A stretch of 64,000 nt of DNA from Planctomycetota bacterium (GTDB lineage Bacteria; Planctomycetota; B15-G4; JADJEK01), in contig JADJEK010000005.1 of the NCBI GenBank assembly GCA_016709145.1, positions 186,001 to 250,000 on the forward strand, read 5' to 3'. Under the pieces are notes generated by a model. That model saw only the letters and a list, made by a program, of their open reading frames with translations, did no database searches and was not told where the DNA came from. The position numbers were made by a program, and so were the translations under genes. Positions 1-8,124 of the stretch are shown here, one piece after another (the first letter of the stretch is position 1; each line of letters starts with the position of its first letter).

Positions 1-742
1 TCTGCCGGAACAGGAAGAACCAGAACAGGCCGAGGATCAAGAGCCACGGCGCGATCGTGTAGACGAGCTGCGTCAGGAACGTGTTGGGCTGCGACGCGCG
101 GATCGCCTTCGGATTCGACACCGCGATGTTCTCGATCGTCAGCGTCGGCGTCTTCGCTTCGAGCAGCCGCACGAGCGCGGGCACGTCGACCGGTGCGCCG
201 CCGGGGGCGGGCTTGACTTCCCAGTATTTCAATCCGGGAGCCACGCCCGCGCGCTCGGTCCACCAGAACTGCGCGAACAGACGCACGTCCTTGTCGGACG
301 ACACGGTGTACGCCTTCCGCACGAGGTTCGGCTGCGCTTCGAGCGCGGCGCGCAGTTGCGGCTCGAACAACGCTCCGAACTCGGACGACACGAACGACTG
401 GATCTCGGCGGAGCGCTGCGCGAGGACGCCGGTCGGGAACTCGACCTTGAAGCGCTCGGGCTGCTCGCCCTTCAGAGTGCCGGTGAGCTGCAGATCACCC
501 TTCTGCTCGATCGTCTCGACGCAGCCGGTGTAGAGCTTCTCCTGGAACTCGACGAGCGACATCTCCTTCTCGCCGCGCAACAGAGCGCTGTCCTCGCCGA
601 GGAAGTTGAACGCGAACAACACGAACAGCAGCACGATCAACAGGGTCATGACCGTGTTGACGCTCGACTTCGGCCGCCGGTTCTTGTCCGGCTCCTTCGA
701 GGCGGGCTGGCGGTACGGGTTGCGGTTTGGGTCCTGCGTCAC
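1..742 (-). CDS. ftsH: FtsH, ATP-dependent zinc metalloprotease, N-terminal part (runs off left edge)
   Basis: FtsH is a membrane-bound AAA+ protease that degrades misfolded and regulatory membrane and cytosolic proteins. Only the first 247 residues are visible, read leftward from a GTG at 742. They show a basic cytoplasmic tail, a transmembrane helix at about residues 31-48, a periplasmic domain of roughly 170 residues, and a second helix ending in FWFFLFRQ at the window edge. This is the FtsH membrane-anchor layout; the ATPase and zinc-protease domains lie outside the window. No ATG gives this N-terminus; the GTG precedes TQDPNRNPYR. It starts 34 bases after the LptE-like gene and is likely co-transcribed with it. 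The assignment rests on topology and sequence feel, since no catalytic motif is in view. Confidence 0.85.
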   Translation of the reverse strand, partial: MTQDPNRNPYRQPASKEPDKNRRPKSSVNTVMTLLIVLLFVLFAFNFLGEDSALLRGEKEMSLVEFQEKLYTGCVETIEQKGDLQLTGTLKGEQPERFKVEFPTGVLAQRSAEIQSFVSSEFGALFEPQLRAALEAQPNLVRKAYTVSSDKDVRLFAQFWWTERAGVAPGLKYWEVKPAPGGAPVDVPALVRLLEAKTPTLTIENIAVSNPKAIRASQPNTFLTQLVYTIAPWLLILGLFWFFLFRQ

Positions 743-776
743 GCGATCCTGCTTTCCGTCGTTCGCTCTGTCGGTC

Positions 777-1268
777 TCACCACTCGGTCTCGAGTTCGTC
801 CACGATCTTGCGCGCGAGGTCGTAGTAGGCCTGCCGCTGCGCGGTCTGAAGTCCTTCGCCGGTCGCGAGCGCGAAGTCGATGCGCTTGCTCGTCTTGAAC
901 TCCTTGACCAGCTCCTTGCTGCGGGCCTTCACGACTTTGCACGACACCTCGGTCGTCGCCGACGACTCGGTACTGCGGTCCCGGTCCGAGATCGCCAGCA
1001 CACGCTGGTCGACCGCGGTGATCGTCCCCTCGAGGATGATGTCAGCCTCGTCCTCGCCGACCACGTGGATGCCCGGTCGCGTCCGCAGGATCTCACACAC
1101 GCTGCGGGTCAGATCGAACTCCACCTGGCGGTAGAAGGTCTCGTTCTCGAAGATCGGCACGGCGATGCGGCGAGCATTCGCCGGAAAAACGGGTTCCGTG
1201 CGATAGCCCTGGCAAGCGCCGGTCGCAACCGCCACCAGGACGAGCAAGTGCCGCCAGCATCGAGACAT
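777..1268 (-). CDS. lptE: LptE-like LPS-assembly lipoprotein
   Basis: This is a 163-residue lipoprotein resembling LptE, the outer-membrane partner of LptD in lipopolysaccharide insertion. The ATG at 1268 gives a short signal peptide with a lipobox ending ATGAC (lipidated Cys19). The mature part opens with GYRTEPVFP and RRIAVPIFENETFYRQVEF, the hallmark first strand of the family, followed by an ILEGTI strand segment and a long C-terminal helix. An upstream extension of 47 codons is open but reads as arginine-rich, non-coding-like sequence, so it was excluded. It sits between a BamD-like lipoprotein gene and ftsH. A diderm envelope is implied. The family is divergent, so the name rests on the N-terminal motif and context. 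Confidence 0.75.
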   Translation of the reverse strand: MSRCWRHLLVLVAVATGACQGYRTEPVFPANARRIAVPIFENETFYRQVEFDLTRSVCEILRTRPGIHVVGEDEADIILEGTITAVDQRVLAISDRDRSTESSATTEVSCKVVKARSKELVKEFKTSKRIDFALATGEGLQTAQRQAYYDLARKIVDELETEW

Positions 1269-1430
1269 GCGTGCCCTTCGAGTGCGCCGACATCGACCGT
1301 CGTCCGGGACCCCGGACGGAAAACGGGTGGTCGGAGTATAGCGATGGCCCGTGCGCGAGGCCGCTGAGCCTGCGATCGAACTTCCGCGGTTGGGAGCGCA
1401 GCGTCCCATCCGTGCGGACCGCCGATCCGA

Positions 1431-1465
1431 GAACGCGGATGGATCGATCGGTTCGATCCGCGTTC
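1431..1465. repeat. Bulged inverted repeat, possible terminator hairpin
   Basis: The segment begins GAACGC and ends GCGTTC, with inner arms GGATCGA and TCGATCC around a short loop and a GGAT bulge. It resembles the hairpin in element C nearby (1636-1670), which also begins GAACGC and ends in a GTTC arm. It may be a diverged relative of that hairpin or an independent terminator. There is no U-run next to it. Confidence 0.45.
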
Positions 1466-1472
1466 AGTCAGA

Positions 1473-1515
1473 GGCCGTGAAGAAATTGGGGGCCGCCCCC
1501 AATTTCTTCACGGCC
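1473..1515. repeat. 43-bp palindrome with 21-bp perfect arms
   Basis: The left arm starts GGCCGTGAAGAAATT and the right arm is its exact reverse complement, ending AATTTCTTCACGGCC; only the central base is unpaired. As RNA it would make a 21-pair stem ending in GGGGGC/GCCCCC. It lies downstream of the BamD-like gene and upstream of lptE. A strong transcription terminator, a cruciform or a mobile palindromic repeat are all possible. Confidence 0.85.
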
Positions 1516-1593
1516 GAACCCACAAGATGTCCGAGGCGGCGGCAGCCGCCGTACTCACGGACGAACCGCGTCGGATCAACGCGAATCGTCTTT

Positions 1594-1676
1594 GAATTCG
1601 GCGACTGCCGTCGCCGAGCAACACCTGGTGAGGCCGAGAACGCGAATCAATCGGATTGATTCACGTTCTCTCACAG
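1594..1676. repeat. Dispersed repeat C, copy 1
   Basis: An 83-base segment whose close relative lies in inverted orientation at 25456-25540. Both copies share CCGTCGCCGAGCAACACCT at one end and GATTCACGTTCTCTCACAG at the other, with no length change between them. Each copy contains two hairpins: an inner one with arms CGGCGA/TCGCCG, and a second next to the stop codon of the adjacent gene. The terminal bases of the element include the TGA stop of the BamD-like gene here and of the PqqB-like gene in copy 2. Confidence 0.75.
1636..1670 (-). terminator. Terminator-like hairpin after the BamD-like gene
   Basis: Arms GAGAACGCGAATCAAT and ATTGATTCACGTTCTC pair over 16 positions with one G-U type mismatch around a CGG loop. 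The hairpin directly abuts the stop codon of the BamD-like gene (1671-1673), as expected for a terminator or an mRNA 3'-end stabiliser. It is part of repeat element C. No T-tract follows, so intrinsic termination is only inferred. Confidence 0.6.
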
Positions 1677-2672
1677 GCCGCCTTCGTCCTGATCGCCCGC
1701 GGACTTCGGCCGAACCTCTTGTTCCCATTTGGGCCGATCGGCACGTGGCTTCAGCAGGTCGGCGCTGTGCTCGTCGACCTCGGACGCGTCGAGTTCTTGC
1801 GCGGTTCCCGTCTTCGGGAATCGAACCGCGGCATTGGCGCGATGCAGTCGCTCCCCGAGCACGACGTCGCGATCGCCGTAGAACCGCGCGATGTCGAGTT
1901 CGCGCTTCGCGATCTGCTCTTCCAACGCGGCGCGCTCGCGCAGTGCGTCGGCGACGAAATTGCCGTCGGGGTATCGCACCAAATAACGGTCGAGCGCGGC
2001 GTGCGCGCGCAGCAGCGGATCGGCGTCGAACGACTGCCCGCGCGTCTGCAACCGATACGCGGCCGCGACGCGATAGAGCGCGAGGTCGGCCCATTCACTG
2101 TCGGGGTACTCGCGCACGAGCCGCTCCCAGACGTCCGCCGCCGCCTGGTACTGACGATCGTCGAAGAACGTCTGCGCGAGTTCCTTCCACGCGTCGTCCG
2201 CGAGGTCCGAGCGCGGGAACTTCGTGACGAGGAACGTCAGCGCCTCGATGCCGGTGTCGCGCTCGGTGCCGAAATCGCCGAACCACGTGCGCGGCGCCGC
2301 GAGGCGTTGCTTGCCGATCGCGAACGCGCGCTTGCACACCACGCGATCGTGCGTGGTCTGCGGGAACTCGTCGAGCAGCCGCCGGTAGTGCGGCAGCGCT
2401 TCGCGCAAGTTGCCGGACTGGAAGCGACCCTCGGCCGCGATGAACCGCATCGCTTCGAGGTCGTCGAAGTCGAAGTCCGTCTTCAACACGTGCTCGGCGA
2501 GGTCGGCGGCATACGCGGACTCGTTGGCCACGAATGCCTGCTGCGCCGCGTCGGCGACTTCCCGCGACGTGAGGTCGAGCGCCGAGACGCCGTCGACCTT
2601 CGGCACCAGCGAGCAACCGGCGCTCGCGGCGACGACCGCGAGCGCGAGACAGCGAATCCACGACGGGGTCAT
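1671..2672 (-). CDS. BamD-like TPR outer-membrane lipoprotein
   Basis: A 333-residue lipoprotein with a lipobox ending ASAGC (Cys20) and tetratricopeptide-type helical repeats throughout the first 250 residues, such as ALPHYRRLLDEFPQT and AADVWERLVREYPDSEW. This is the layout of BamD (YfiO), the lipoprotein of the beta-barrel assembly complex, although at 333 residues it is longer than most BamD proteins and has a charged C-terminal tail. The ATG at 2672 overlaps the recO stop by four bases, so the pair is translationally coupled. Other outer-membrane TPR lipoproteins (YbgF/CpoB type) are the main alternative. The neighbouring LptE-like gene supports an envelope-assembly role. Confidence 0.7.
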   Translation of the reverse strand: MTPSWIRCLALAVVAASAGCSLVPKVDGVSALDLTSREVADAAQQAFVANESAYAADLAEHVLKTDFDFDDLEAMRFIAAEGRFQSGNLREALPHYRRLLDEFPQTTHDRVVCKRAFAIGKQRLAAPRTWFGDFGTERDTGIEALTFLVTKFPRSDLADDAWKELAQTFFDDRQYQAAADVWERLVREYPDSEWADLALYRVAAAYRLQTRGQSFDADPLLRAHAALDRYLVRYPDGNFVADALRERAALEEQIAKRELDIARFYGDRDVVLGERLHRANAAVRFPKTGTAQELDASEVDEHSADLLKPRADRPKWEQEVRPKSAGDQDEGGL

Positions 2673-3463
2673 GCGACCGGTTCTCGCGAAGGCGAGCGCT
2701 CGGCTCGATCGAGCAAGCGCCGCGACAGCAACGGGCGCTCGAGACGATACTCGACGTAGAGATCGATCGCGCGCCGCGCTTCGCTGACGACGGTTTCCGT
2801 CCACGCGGTGCCTGGCGTCGCGTCGGGCGCGCCGCCGAGCGCGCGCCGCAACAGCCGCACGACGCCGTCCGAGCACACGATCGCGGTGCGATCCGGCGTC
2901 GAACACGAACCGCACAACAGTCCACCCTGCGCCAACGACAACCAGCCGCGCTTCGCGTCGGCGACGTCGCCGCCGCAACGCACGCATGCGTCGAGCACGG
3001 GCACGAATCCCGCGATCGCGAGCACGCGTCCCGCGAACGAGGTCAGGTAGGCCTCGATCTCGTAGCGCTCGCGCGCGCGGTCGAGCAGTTCGAGGACGCC
3101 CGCGAGCGCGTCGAACAACGCCGGCTCGCGGTCGCGCGGCCACGCGAACGCGCGCACCAGTTCGAGGGCGTGACTCGCGGCGAGCCACGTCGTCAGCTCG
3201 CGTCGCAGCCCGCGCCACGGTTGCGTGATCTTGAAGCCGTGCAGCAAGTCGAGTTCCGAGCGCTTGCGCCGTTGCACGTCGGCGACTCCGCGCGTCAGCA
3301 CGTCGAGCGGTCCGCCGAAGGTGCTCTTGTCGCGATACGAGCCGCGCGCGAGCACGGACAGGCGACCGTCGTCGGGGGTCAGCAAGTCCACGACTTGGCT
3401 GGTCTCCGAGAACGGAGCTCTGCGCAGCACGATTGCATCACGGGCCAGGCGGGACGGCTTCAC
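2669..3463 (-). CDS. recO: DNA repair protein RecO
   Basis: RecO works with RecF and RecR to load RecA onto SSB-coated gaps. The 264-residue product has the usual layout: an N-terminal OB-fold beginning SRLARDAIVLRRAPFSETSQV and continuing DDGRLSVLARG, a helical middle with an ELVRAFAWPRD-type segment, and a zinc-binding CVRCGG...LLCGSC pair of CxxC motifs at about residues 160-186. Length is typical of the family. It is the first gene of the recO/BamD-like pair and is divergent from the glycosyl-polymer genes starting at 3551, leaving an 87-base shared upstream region. Confidence 0.9.
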   Translation of the reverse strand: MKPSRLARDAIVLRRAPFSETSQVVDLLTPDDGRLSVLARGSYRDKSTFGGPLDVLTRGVADVQRRKRSELDLLHGFKITQPWRGLRRELTTWLAASHALELVRAFAWPRDREPALFDALAGVLELLDRARERYEIEAYLTSFAGRVLAIAGFVPVLDACVRCGGDVADAKRGWLSLAQGGLLCGSCSTPDRTAIVCSDGVVRLLRRALGGAPDATPGTAWTETVVSEARRAIDLYVEYRLERPLLSRRLLDRAERSPSREPVA

Positions 3464-3550
3464 GGGGCGAACTCGGCGCTTCGATCGGGGTGGGTCGACC
3501 TGTAAGCTCCCAGACCATTCCGTGGACGGGAGCGAGGTCGACGAAACGGC

Positions 3551-4687
3551 ATGAGCCTATCCCTGCTCGGTCGCAAGCGCCTGCTGTGCTCCGCGAACAA
3601 CGGCGTCTGCGTCGTGATGTACCAGCCGCTGCTCCGCTTCCTGGAGCAAGATGATCGCATCAAGTTATTGCACACGGCCTACTTGAGCCATACGCGCCGC
3701 ATCGACAAGAAGGACACGGAGGACCTGCGCGGGTTCTTCCAGCGCTTCGGGATCACGAAAGGCGTGACCCACTACCGCATGATGCGGTTCATGCCGATCG
3801 ACCTCTATCTGAGCCCGAACTTCTCGGAGCGACTGATCCCGAAGTTCGCGAAGACCAAAGTCCAGATGTTCCACGGCGTGTCGTTCAAGAACTGCGCCGT
3901 GACCGACAAGACCTACGCGTTCGACCGCCTGTTCCTACCCGGGCCGTACCACCGCCGCCGCTTCCTCGAGCGCGGGCTCTACAAGGACGGCGATCCGCGA
4001 CTCGTGATGATCGGGCTGCCGAAGCTCGATCGCCTCGTCGACGGCAGCATCGATCGGTTCCAGGTGCTGGCGAAGCTCGGCGCCGACCCGACCAAGAAGA
4101 CCGTGCTTTACGCGCCGACGGGCGACGAGGGCAACTCGCTGCATCGCAACGGCATGGACATCATCGAGACGATGCTCGGCCAGGACGTCAACTTCATCGT
4201 CAAACCGCACGACCACGCGATGCGCGACAAGAGCTGCGGCATCGATTGGCGCGCGAAGCTCGCGACGTGGAAGCATCCGCGGTTGTTCGTCGACCTCGGC
4301 TCCGACGTGGTGCCGTTGCTCGCGGCGGCGGACATCCTGATCACCGACGCGTCGTCGGTCGCGTTCGAATACACGCTGCTCGACCGCCCCATCGTGTTCT
4401 GGGACGTGCCGGAGATCATGACCGGCAAGCGCGCGGCGCAGATGGACCTGTCGACGTGGGGCCGCAAGGGCGGCGACATCGTCGACTCGCGCGCGAGTCT
4501 CGAGAAGACCGTGACGCGGCTGCTCGACGATCCGTCCGAGAAGAGCGAGCTGCGCCGGAAGATCGCGAACGACTTGTTCTACAAGCCAGGCACGGCCGCC
4601 CAGCGCGCCGTGCGCCGCATCTATCACGAGCTGAACATGGAACCGAGCGACGCGGTGAAGCACGCCGACGCCGCTGTGGTCGGCTGA
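3551..4687 (+). CDS. CDP-glycerol glycerophosphotransferase-family enzyme (TagB/TagF-like)
   Basis: A 378-residue GT-B-type enzyme of the Glyphos_transf family, whose known members add glycerol-phosphate or ribitol-phosphate units to teichoic acids. Visible family signatures are FHGVSFKN (equivalent of the WHGTPLK motif) near residue 110, YAPTGDEG, FIVKPHDHAM (the R/KxHP-type motif) and DVVPLLAAADILITDASS followed by FEYTLLDRPIVF near 250-280. It has no membrane segment. It begins the plus-strand cluster and is followed after 31 bases by an ABC exporter gene. A close paralogue is encoded at 11825-12886. In a diderm bacterium the product would probably be a surface polysaccharide or lipid-linked glycan bearing polyol phosphate; the real substrate is unknown. 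Confidence 0.85.
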   Translation: MSLSLLGRKRLLCSANNGVCVVMYQPLLRFLEQDDRIKLLHTAYLSHTRRIDKKDTEDLRGFFQRFGITKGVTHYRMMRFMPIDLYLSPNFSERLIPKFAKTKVQMFHGVSFKNCAVTDKTYAFDRLFLPGPYHRRRFLERGLYKDGDPRLVMIGLPKLDRLVDGSIDRFQVLAKLGADPTKKTVLYAPTGDEGNSLHRNGMDIIETMLGQDVNFIVKPHDHAMRDKSCGIDWRAKLATWKHPRLFVDLGSDVVPLLAAADILITDASSVAFEYTLLDRPIVFWDVPEIMTGKRAAQMDLSTWGRKGGDIVDSRASLEKTVTRLLDDPSEKSELRRKIANDLFYKPGTAAQRAVRRIYHELNMEPSDAVKHADAAVVG

Positions 4688-4718
4688 TGCGCCCCCATCG
4701 TTCTTTGCGCGGAGTCGC

Positions 4719-6878
4719 ATGAAGAAGAAGACCGGACACACGTTCGACGACGACGGTGACGACGACAGCATCGAGCCGTCGTACACGCCACCGCGTCCGG
4801 CCGACCCGTCCGGCGACCTCGACGCGATCGCGCGTCAGAGCCTCGACACGACGCAGGAGTTGAAGGGCCTCGCGCGCGTGCGTCAGGTCATGAAGCCCGT
4901 CTCGAGCGAAGACGCGAAGACGTACAAGAAGCTGTTCGTCTACGTGAAGCCGTTCCTGCCGCGGATCGTCTTCGCGATGTTCCTTGCTGCGGCGTCCGGC
5001 GCACTCTCAGGCGGCGTGACGCTGTTGTTGATCCAGAAGGGTCTCGACACGATTCTTCCCGGCGGCTTCGCCCAGATGCAGGCGAAGCAAGCGAAAGAAG
5101 AAGTCAAAGACGACAAGAAGGAGATCAAGAAGCTCGAAAAGGATCCCACCGTCGCCAACGATCCGAAGAAGGCGGAGCGGCTCGAGGAAAAGAAAGAGAC
5201 CGTCCAGGAGACCGAGCAATTCCTGCAACTCACGAAGGAGGAGCAGGCCGAGCGCAAGGCGAAGTTGTTCGAGATCGTCCTGATGTTCCTCGGCATCGTG
5301 CTGACTGGCGCGATGCTGGGATTCGGACAGACGTTGATCATGGCGTCGGTCACGCGAAAGATCGTGCGACGTATCCGAGACGACTGCTTCGAGCATCTGA
5401 TGCGTCTGCCGCTACGGTTCCACCATTCGAACCACTCGGGCAAACTCGTCGCGCGCATCACGAAGGACATCAATCGGCTGCGCGATCTCCTCGTGTCGAT
5501 GATGATCACCGGCGTGAAGGAGCTGTTCATCTTCCTCAGCGCGCTCGCGGTCGCGCTGGTCCAGAGCTTGTGGACCGCCGCGTTCGTGGTCGCGTTCGTG
5601 CTCGTGGCGATCGTGCCGATTCGCATCATTGCGGACAAGATTCGCAATCGCGATCGCGAGGAGGAAGCCGGTTCGGGCGACATGTTCGCCGTGCTGCAAG
5701 AAGCGCTGCAGTCCCAGAAGGTGATCAAGACGTTCACTGCCGAGGGTCATGAAACCGCGAAGTTCAAGGCGATCACGAAGGACATCAACCGAAAGCAATT
5801 GCGCACGCAGCGATTGCGCGCATGGACCGAGCCTCTCGTCGACTTGATCGGCGGGGTCGGTGTCGCAGTGGGCTTCGCGTTCCTCGGCGGCCTCGTCCTG
5901 AAAGGCGAGTTGTTCTTCTCAGTGCTGTTCATCACGTTGCTCGCGATGCAGCGCATCAACGCGTCGGTCCGCAAACTCGGCAAGACGCAGAACGACTTCG
6001 CTCGGGGCATCACGGCCGGCGAGCGCGTCGCGAAGATCCTCGATCAGAGCCCCGAGATCCACGAAGCGCCCGACGCGCGCCCGCTCGAGACGTTCGCCGA
6101 GACGATCGAGTTCAACGACGTCGTGTTCGGCTACGACCCGAACCGGCCGGTGCTGCGCGGGATCACGTTCACCGTGAACAAGGGCGAGACGGTCGCGATC
6201 GTCGGCCCGTCCGGCGCCGGCAAGACGTCACTCGTCGACCTGCTGCCGCGCCTCTACGACCCGAGCGACGGCTCGATCACGATCGACGGCACGGACCTGC
6301 GCGACTACACGTTGAAGTCGCTGCGCGAGCGCATCGGCATCGTCTCGCAAGAGACCATGCTGTTCCGCGACACGATCAAGCAGAACATCGCCTACGGCCT
6401 GCCCGACATCGACGACCACTCGATCGTCGAGGCCGCTCGGTTCGCGAACGCGCACGAGTTCATCCTCGAGAAGGCGATGGGCTACGACACGCCGCTCGGC
6501 GAACGCGGCGGCCGCCTGTCGGGCGGCGAGAAGCAGCGCATCGCGATCGCGCGCGCTCTGCTGAAGAACCCGCCGATCCTGATCCTCGACGAAGCCACGT
6601 CGGCACTCGACGCCGAGGCCGAGCACCGCGTGCAAGAAGCGCTCGAACGCTTGATGAAGGGCCGCACCACGATCGTCATCGCGCATCGTCTGGCGACGAT
6701 CACGCGCGCGAACCGCATCGTCGTGATGCACCGCGGCCAGATCCTCGAGCAGGGCACTCACCACGAACTGCTCGCGCAGAACGGCCGCTACGCGAAGGCG
6801 TACAACCTGCAGCTCGAAGCGATGAAGCGCGGCGAGCGCGAGAAGGACATCGACACGTTCTTCGGGGACGTCGCATGA
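4719..6878 (+). CDS. MsbA-type ABC exporter with charged loop insert
   Basis: A 719-residue half-transporter with a fused membrane domain and ATPase. It has a long acidic cytoplasmic N-terminus (about 70 residues), six predicted helices, then Walker A GPSGAGKT near residue 496, signature LSGGEKQR near 600, Walker B ILILDEATSALD near 620 and the AHRLAT switch histidine. Between helices 1 and 2, at about residues 118-183, lies a lysine/glutamate-rich insert likely to form a coiled coil outside the membrane; this is absent from ordinary MsbA-like proteins. Its position between two glycan-synthesis genes suggests export of a lipid-linked glycan or lipid A-like substrate. The next gene starts within its stop codon (ATGA). 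Confidence 0.9.
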   Translation: MKKKTGHTFDDDGDDDSIEPSYTPPRPADPSGDLDAIARQSLDTTQELKGLARVRQVMKPVSSEDAKTYKKLFVYVKPFLPRIVFAMFLAAASGALSGGVTLLLIQKGLDTILPGGFAQMQAKQAKEEVKDDKKEIKKLEKDPTVANDPKKAERLEEKKETVQETEQFLQLTKEEQAERKAKLFEIVLMFLGIVLTGAMLGFGQTLIMASVTRKIVRRIRDDCFEHLMRLPLRFHHSNHSGKLVARITKDINRLRDLLVSMMITGVKELFIFLSALAVALVQSLWTAAFVVAFVLVAIVPIRIIADKIRNRDREEEAGSGDMFAVLQEALQSQKVIKTFTAEGHETAKFKAITKDINRKQLRTQRLRAWTEPLVDLIGGVGVAVGFAFLGGLVLKGELFFSVLFITLLAMQRINASVRKLGKTQNDFARGITAGERVAKILDQSPEIHEAPDARPLETFAETIEFNDVVFGYDPNRPVLRGITFTVNKGETVAIVGPSGAGKTSLVDLLPRLYDPSDGSITIDGTDLRDYTLKSLRERIGIVSQETMLFRDTIKQNIAYGLPDIDDHSIVEAARFANAHEFILEKAMGYDTPLGERGGRLSGGEKQRIAIARALLKNPPILILDEATSALDAEAEHRVQEALERLMKGRTTIVIAHRLATITRANRIVVMHRGQILEQGTHHELLAQNGRYAKAYNLQLEAMKRGEREKDIDTFFGDVA

Positions 6879-8047
6879 ACGGGAGCGGGACGCCCATGCG
6901 CATCCTGCACCTGCTGACGCACGGGAAGATCAACGCCGGGGGCTCGATCCAGGCGTTCCTGCTCGCGCGCGAACTGAAGAAGCGCGGCCACGACGTCGTG
7001 ATGGCGTTCTCGGAGCGCAAGGGCGAACCCGACGTCGACACCGCGCAGAAGGTCGCGCAGATCGGCTGTCGCTACGTCGGCCTGCCGTTGAAGACGTTCC
7101 TCGGTCTGCGCGCGCTGCGCTCGCTGCTGGAAACCGGCGCGTTCGACGTCGTCCACTTGCATCGCGAAGTCGCGCTCGAGCAGTTCCTGCGCGTCACGCG
7201 CCACGTGCCCGACCTCGGAGCGATCGCGAACGTCGGCACCAGCAAGCCGCCCGAGCCCGCGCAGGCCAAGCGCTTGAACGACCGCCGCATCGACCGCGTC
7301 GTGGTGGTCGCGAAGGCGCTGAAGGACCTGCTGGTCGCGGCCGCCGACGTCGATCCAACGAAGATCGAACCCATCGAAGGCGCGTTCGACGAAGCGGCGT
7401 TCGATCTGCATGCCGAACCGCTCGATCGCGAACTCGATCTGCACGTGCCGCCGCACGCGCGCCTCGTCGGCGTGATCGCGAACCTCGACCCGAAGAAGGG
7501 CCACAAGGTGTTCATCGCTGCGGCCGCGCGCGTCGCGAAGCAGCGCGACGACGTGTGGTTCGTCTGCGCCGGCAAGGGCGACGCCGACGCGTTGCGCGCG
7601 AAAGCCGACGAGGTCGGCTTGCCGCAGGATCGGCTGCTGATGCTCGGCTTCCGCCGCGACGTGCCGCGCTTGTTGCGCACGTTCGACGTCAGCGTCTCGG
7701 CGTCGACGAAGGGCGAGGGCATGACCGGCGGCATCCGCGAATCGCTCGCGATGGGCTGTCCGGTCGTCTGCACGGCGCTGGCCGGCAACGTCGAATTGGT
7801 GCGGCCGCGCGAGACCGGCCTGCTCGTCCCGGTGAAAGACGCCGTCGCGCTGGCGGCCGCGATCCTCGAGACGCTCGCCGACCCCACCACCGCGAGGGCG
7901 CGAGCCGCGCTGGGTCAGCGCGAGGTCCGCTCGACGTTGACGTCGGCCCGCCGCGCGGAGCGCATGGAAGCGCTGTACCGCGACGTCGTGCATTGGCGGC
8001 GCGTGCGACGCACGCCGATCGAGCGCATCCTGACTCCAGGCTTCTGA
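6875..8047 (+). CDS. GT4-family glycosyltransferase
   Basis: A 390-residue GT-B fold glycosyltransferase of the GT4 type. It opens MRILHLLTHGKINAGGSIQ (glycine-rich nucleotide-sugar loop) and carries the C-terminal motif STKGEGMTGGIRESLAMGCP, in which two glutamates are separated by seven residues as in retaining GT4 enzymes. The ATG at 6875 overlaps the ABC-transporter stop; a second in-frame ATG at 6896 begins exactly at MRILHLL and is the more family-like start. Context suggests synthesis of the same surface glycan exported by the upstream transporter. Donor and acceptor sugars cannot be read from the sequence. Confidence 0.85.
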   Translation: MNGSGTPMRILHLLTHGKINAGGSIQAFLLARELKKRGHDVVMAFSERKGEPDVDTAQKVAQIGCRYVGLPLKTFLGLRALRSLLETGAFDVVHLHREVALEQFLRVTRHVPDLGAIANVGTSKPPEPAQAKRLNDRRIDRVVVVAKALKDLLVAAADVDPTKIEPIEGAFDEAAFDLHAEPLDRELDLHVPPHARLVGVIANLDPKKGHKVFIAAAARVAKQRDDVWFVCAGKGDADALRAKADEVGLPQDRLLMLGFRRDVPRLLRTFDVSVSASTKGEGMTGGIRESLAMGCPVVCTALAGNVELVRPRETGLLVPVKDAVALAAAILETLADPTTARARAALGQREVRSTLTSARRAERMEALYRDVVHWRRVRRTPIERILTPGF

Positions 8048-8124
8048 ACGACACCCCGCGCGCGGGTCGAGATCCGCCCGACGCGGCCTGCATCCACCGG
8101 CCGACTCGGCGCGAACGGATCCGC

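Larger units (their letters stand above)
1269..1670. other. Intergenic region with three hairpins, no gene seen
   Basis: No convincing coding sequence is present in these 402 bases; the open frames are arginine-rich shadows. From right to left on the minus strand the region holds repeat element C with its two hairpins, a 43-base near-perfect palindrome (1473-1515), and a bulged hairpin (1431-1465) whose outer arms read GAACGC and GCGTTC. Together they separate the BamD-like gene from the LptE-like gene, so transcription probably terminates or is attenuated here and lptE-ftsH need their own promoter. No clear promoter could be picked out. Confidence 0.6.
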
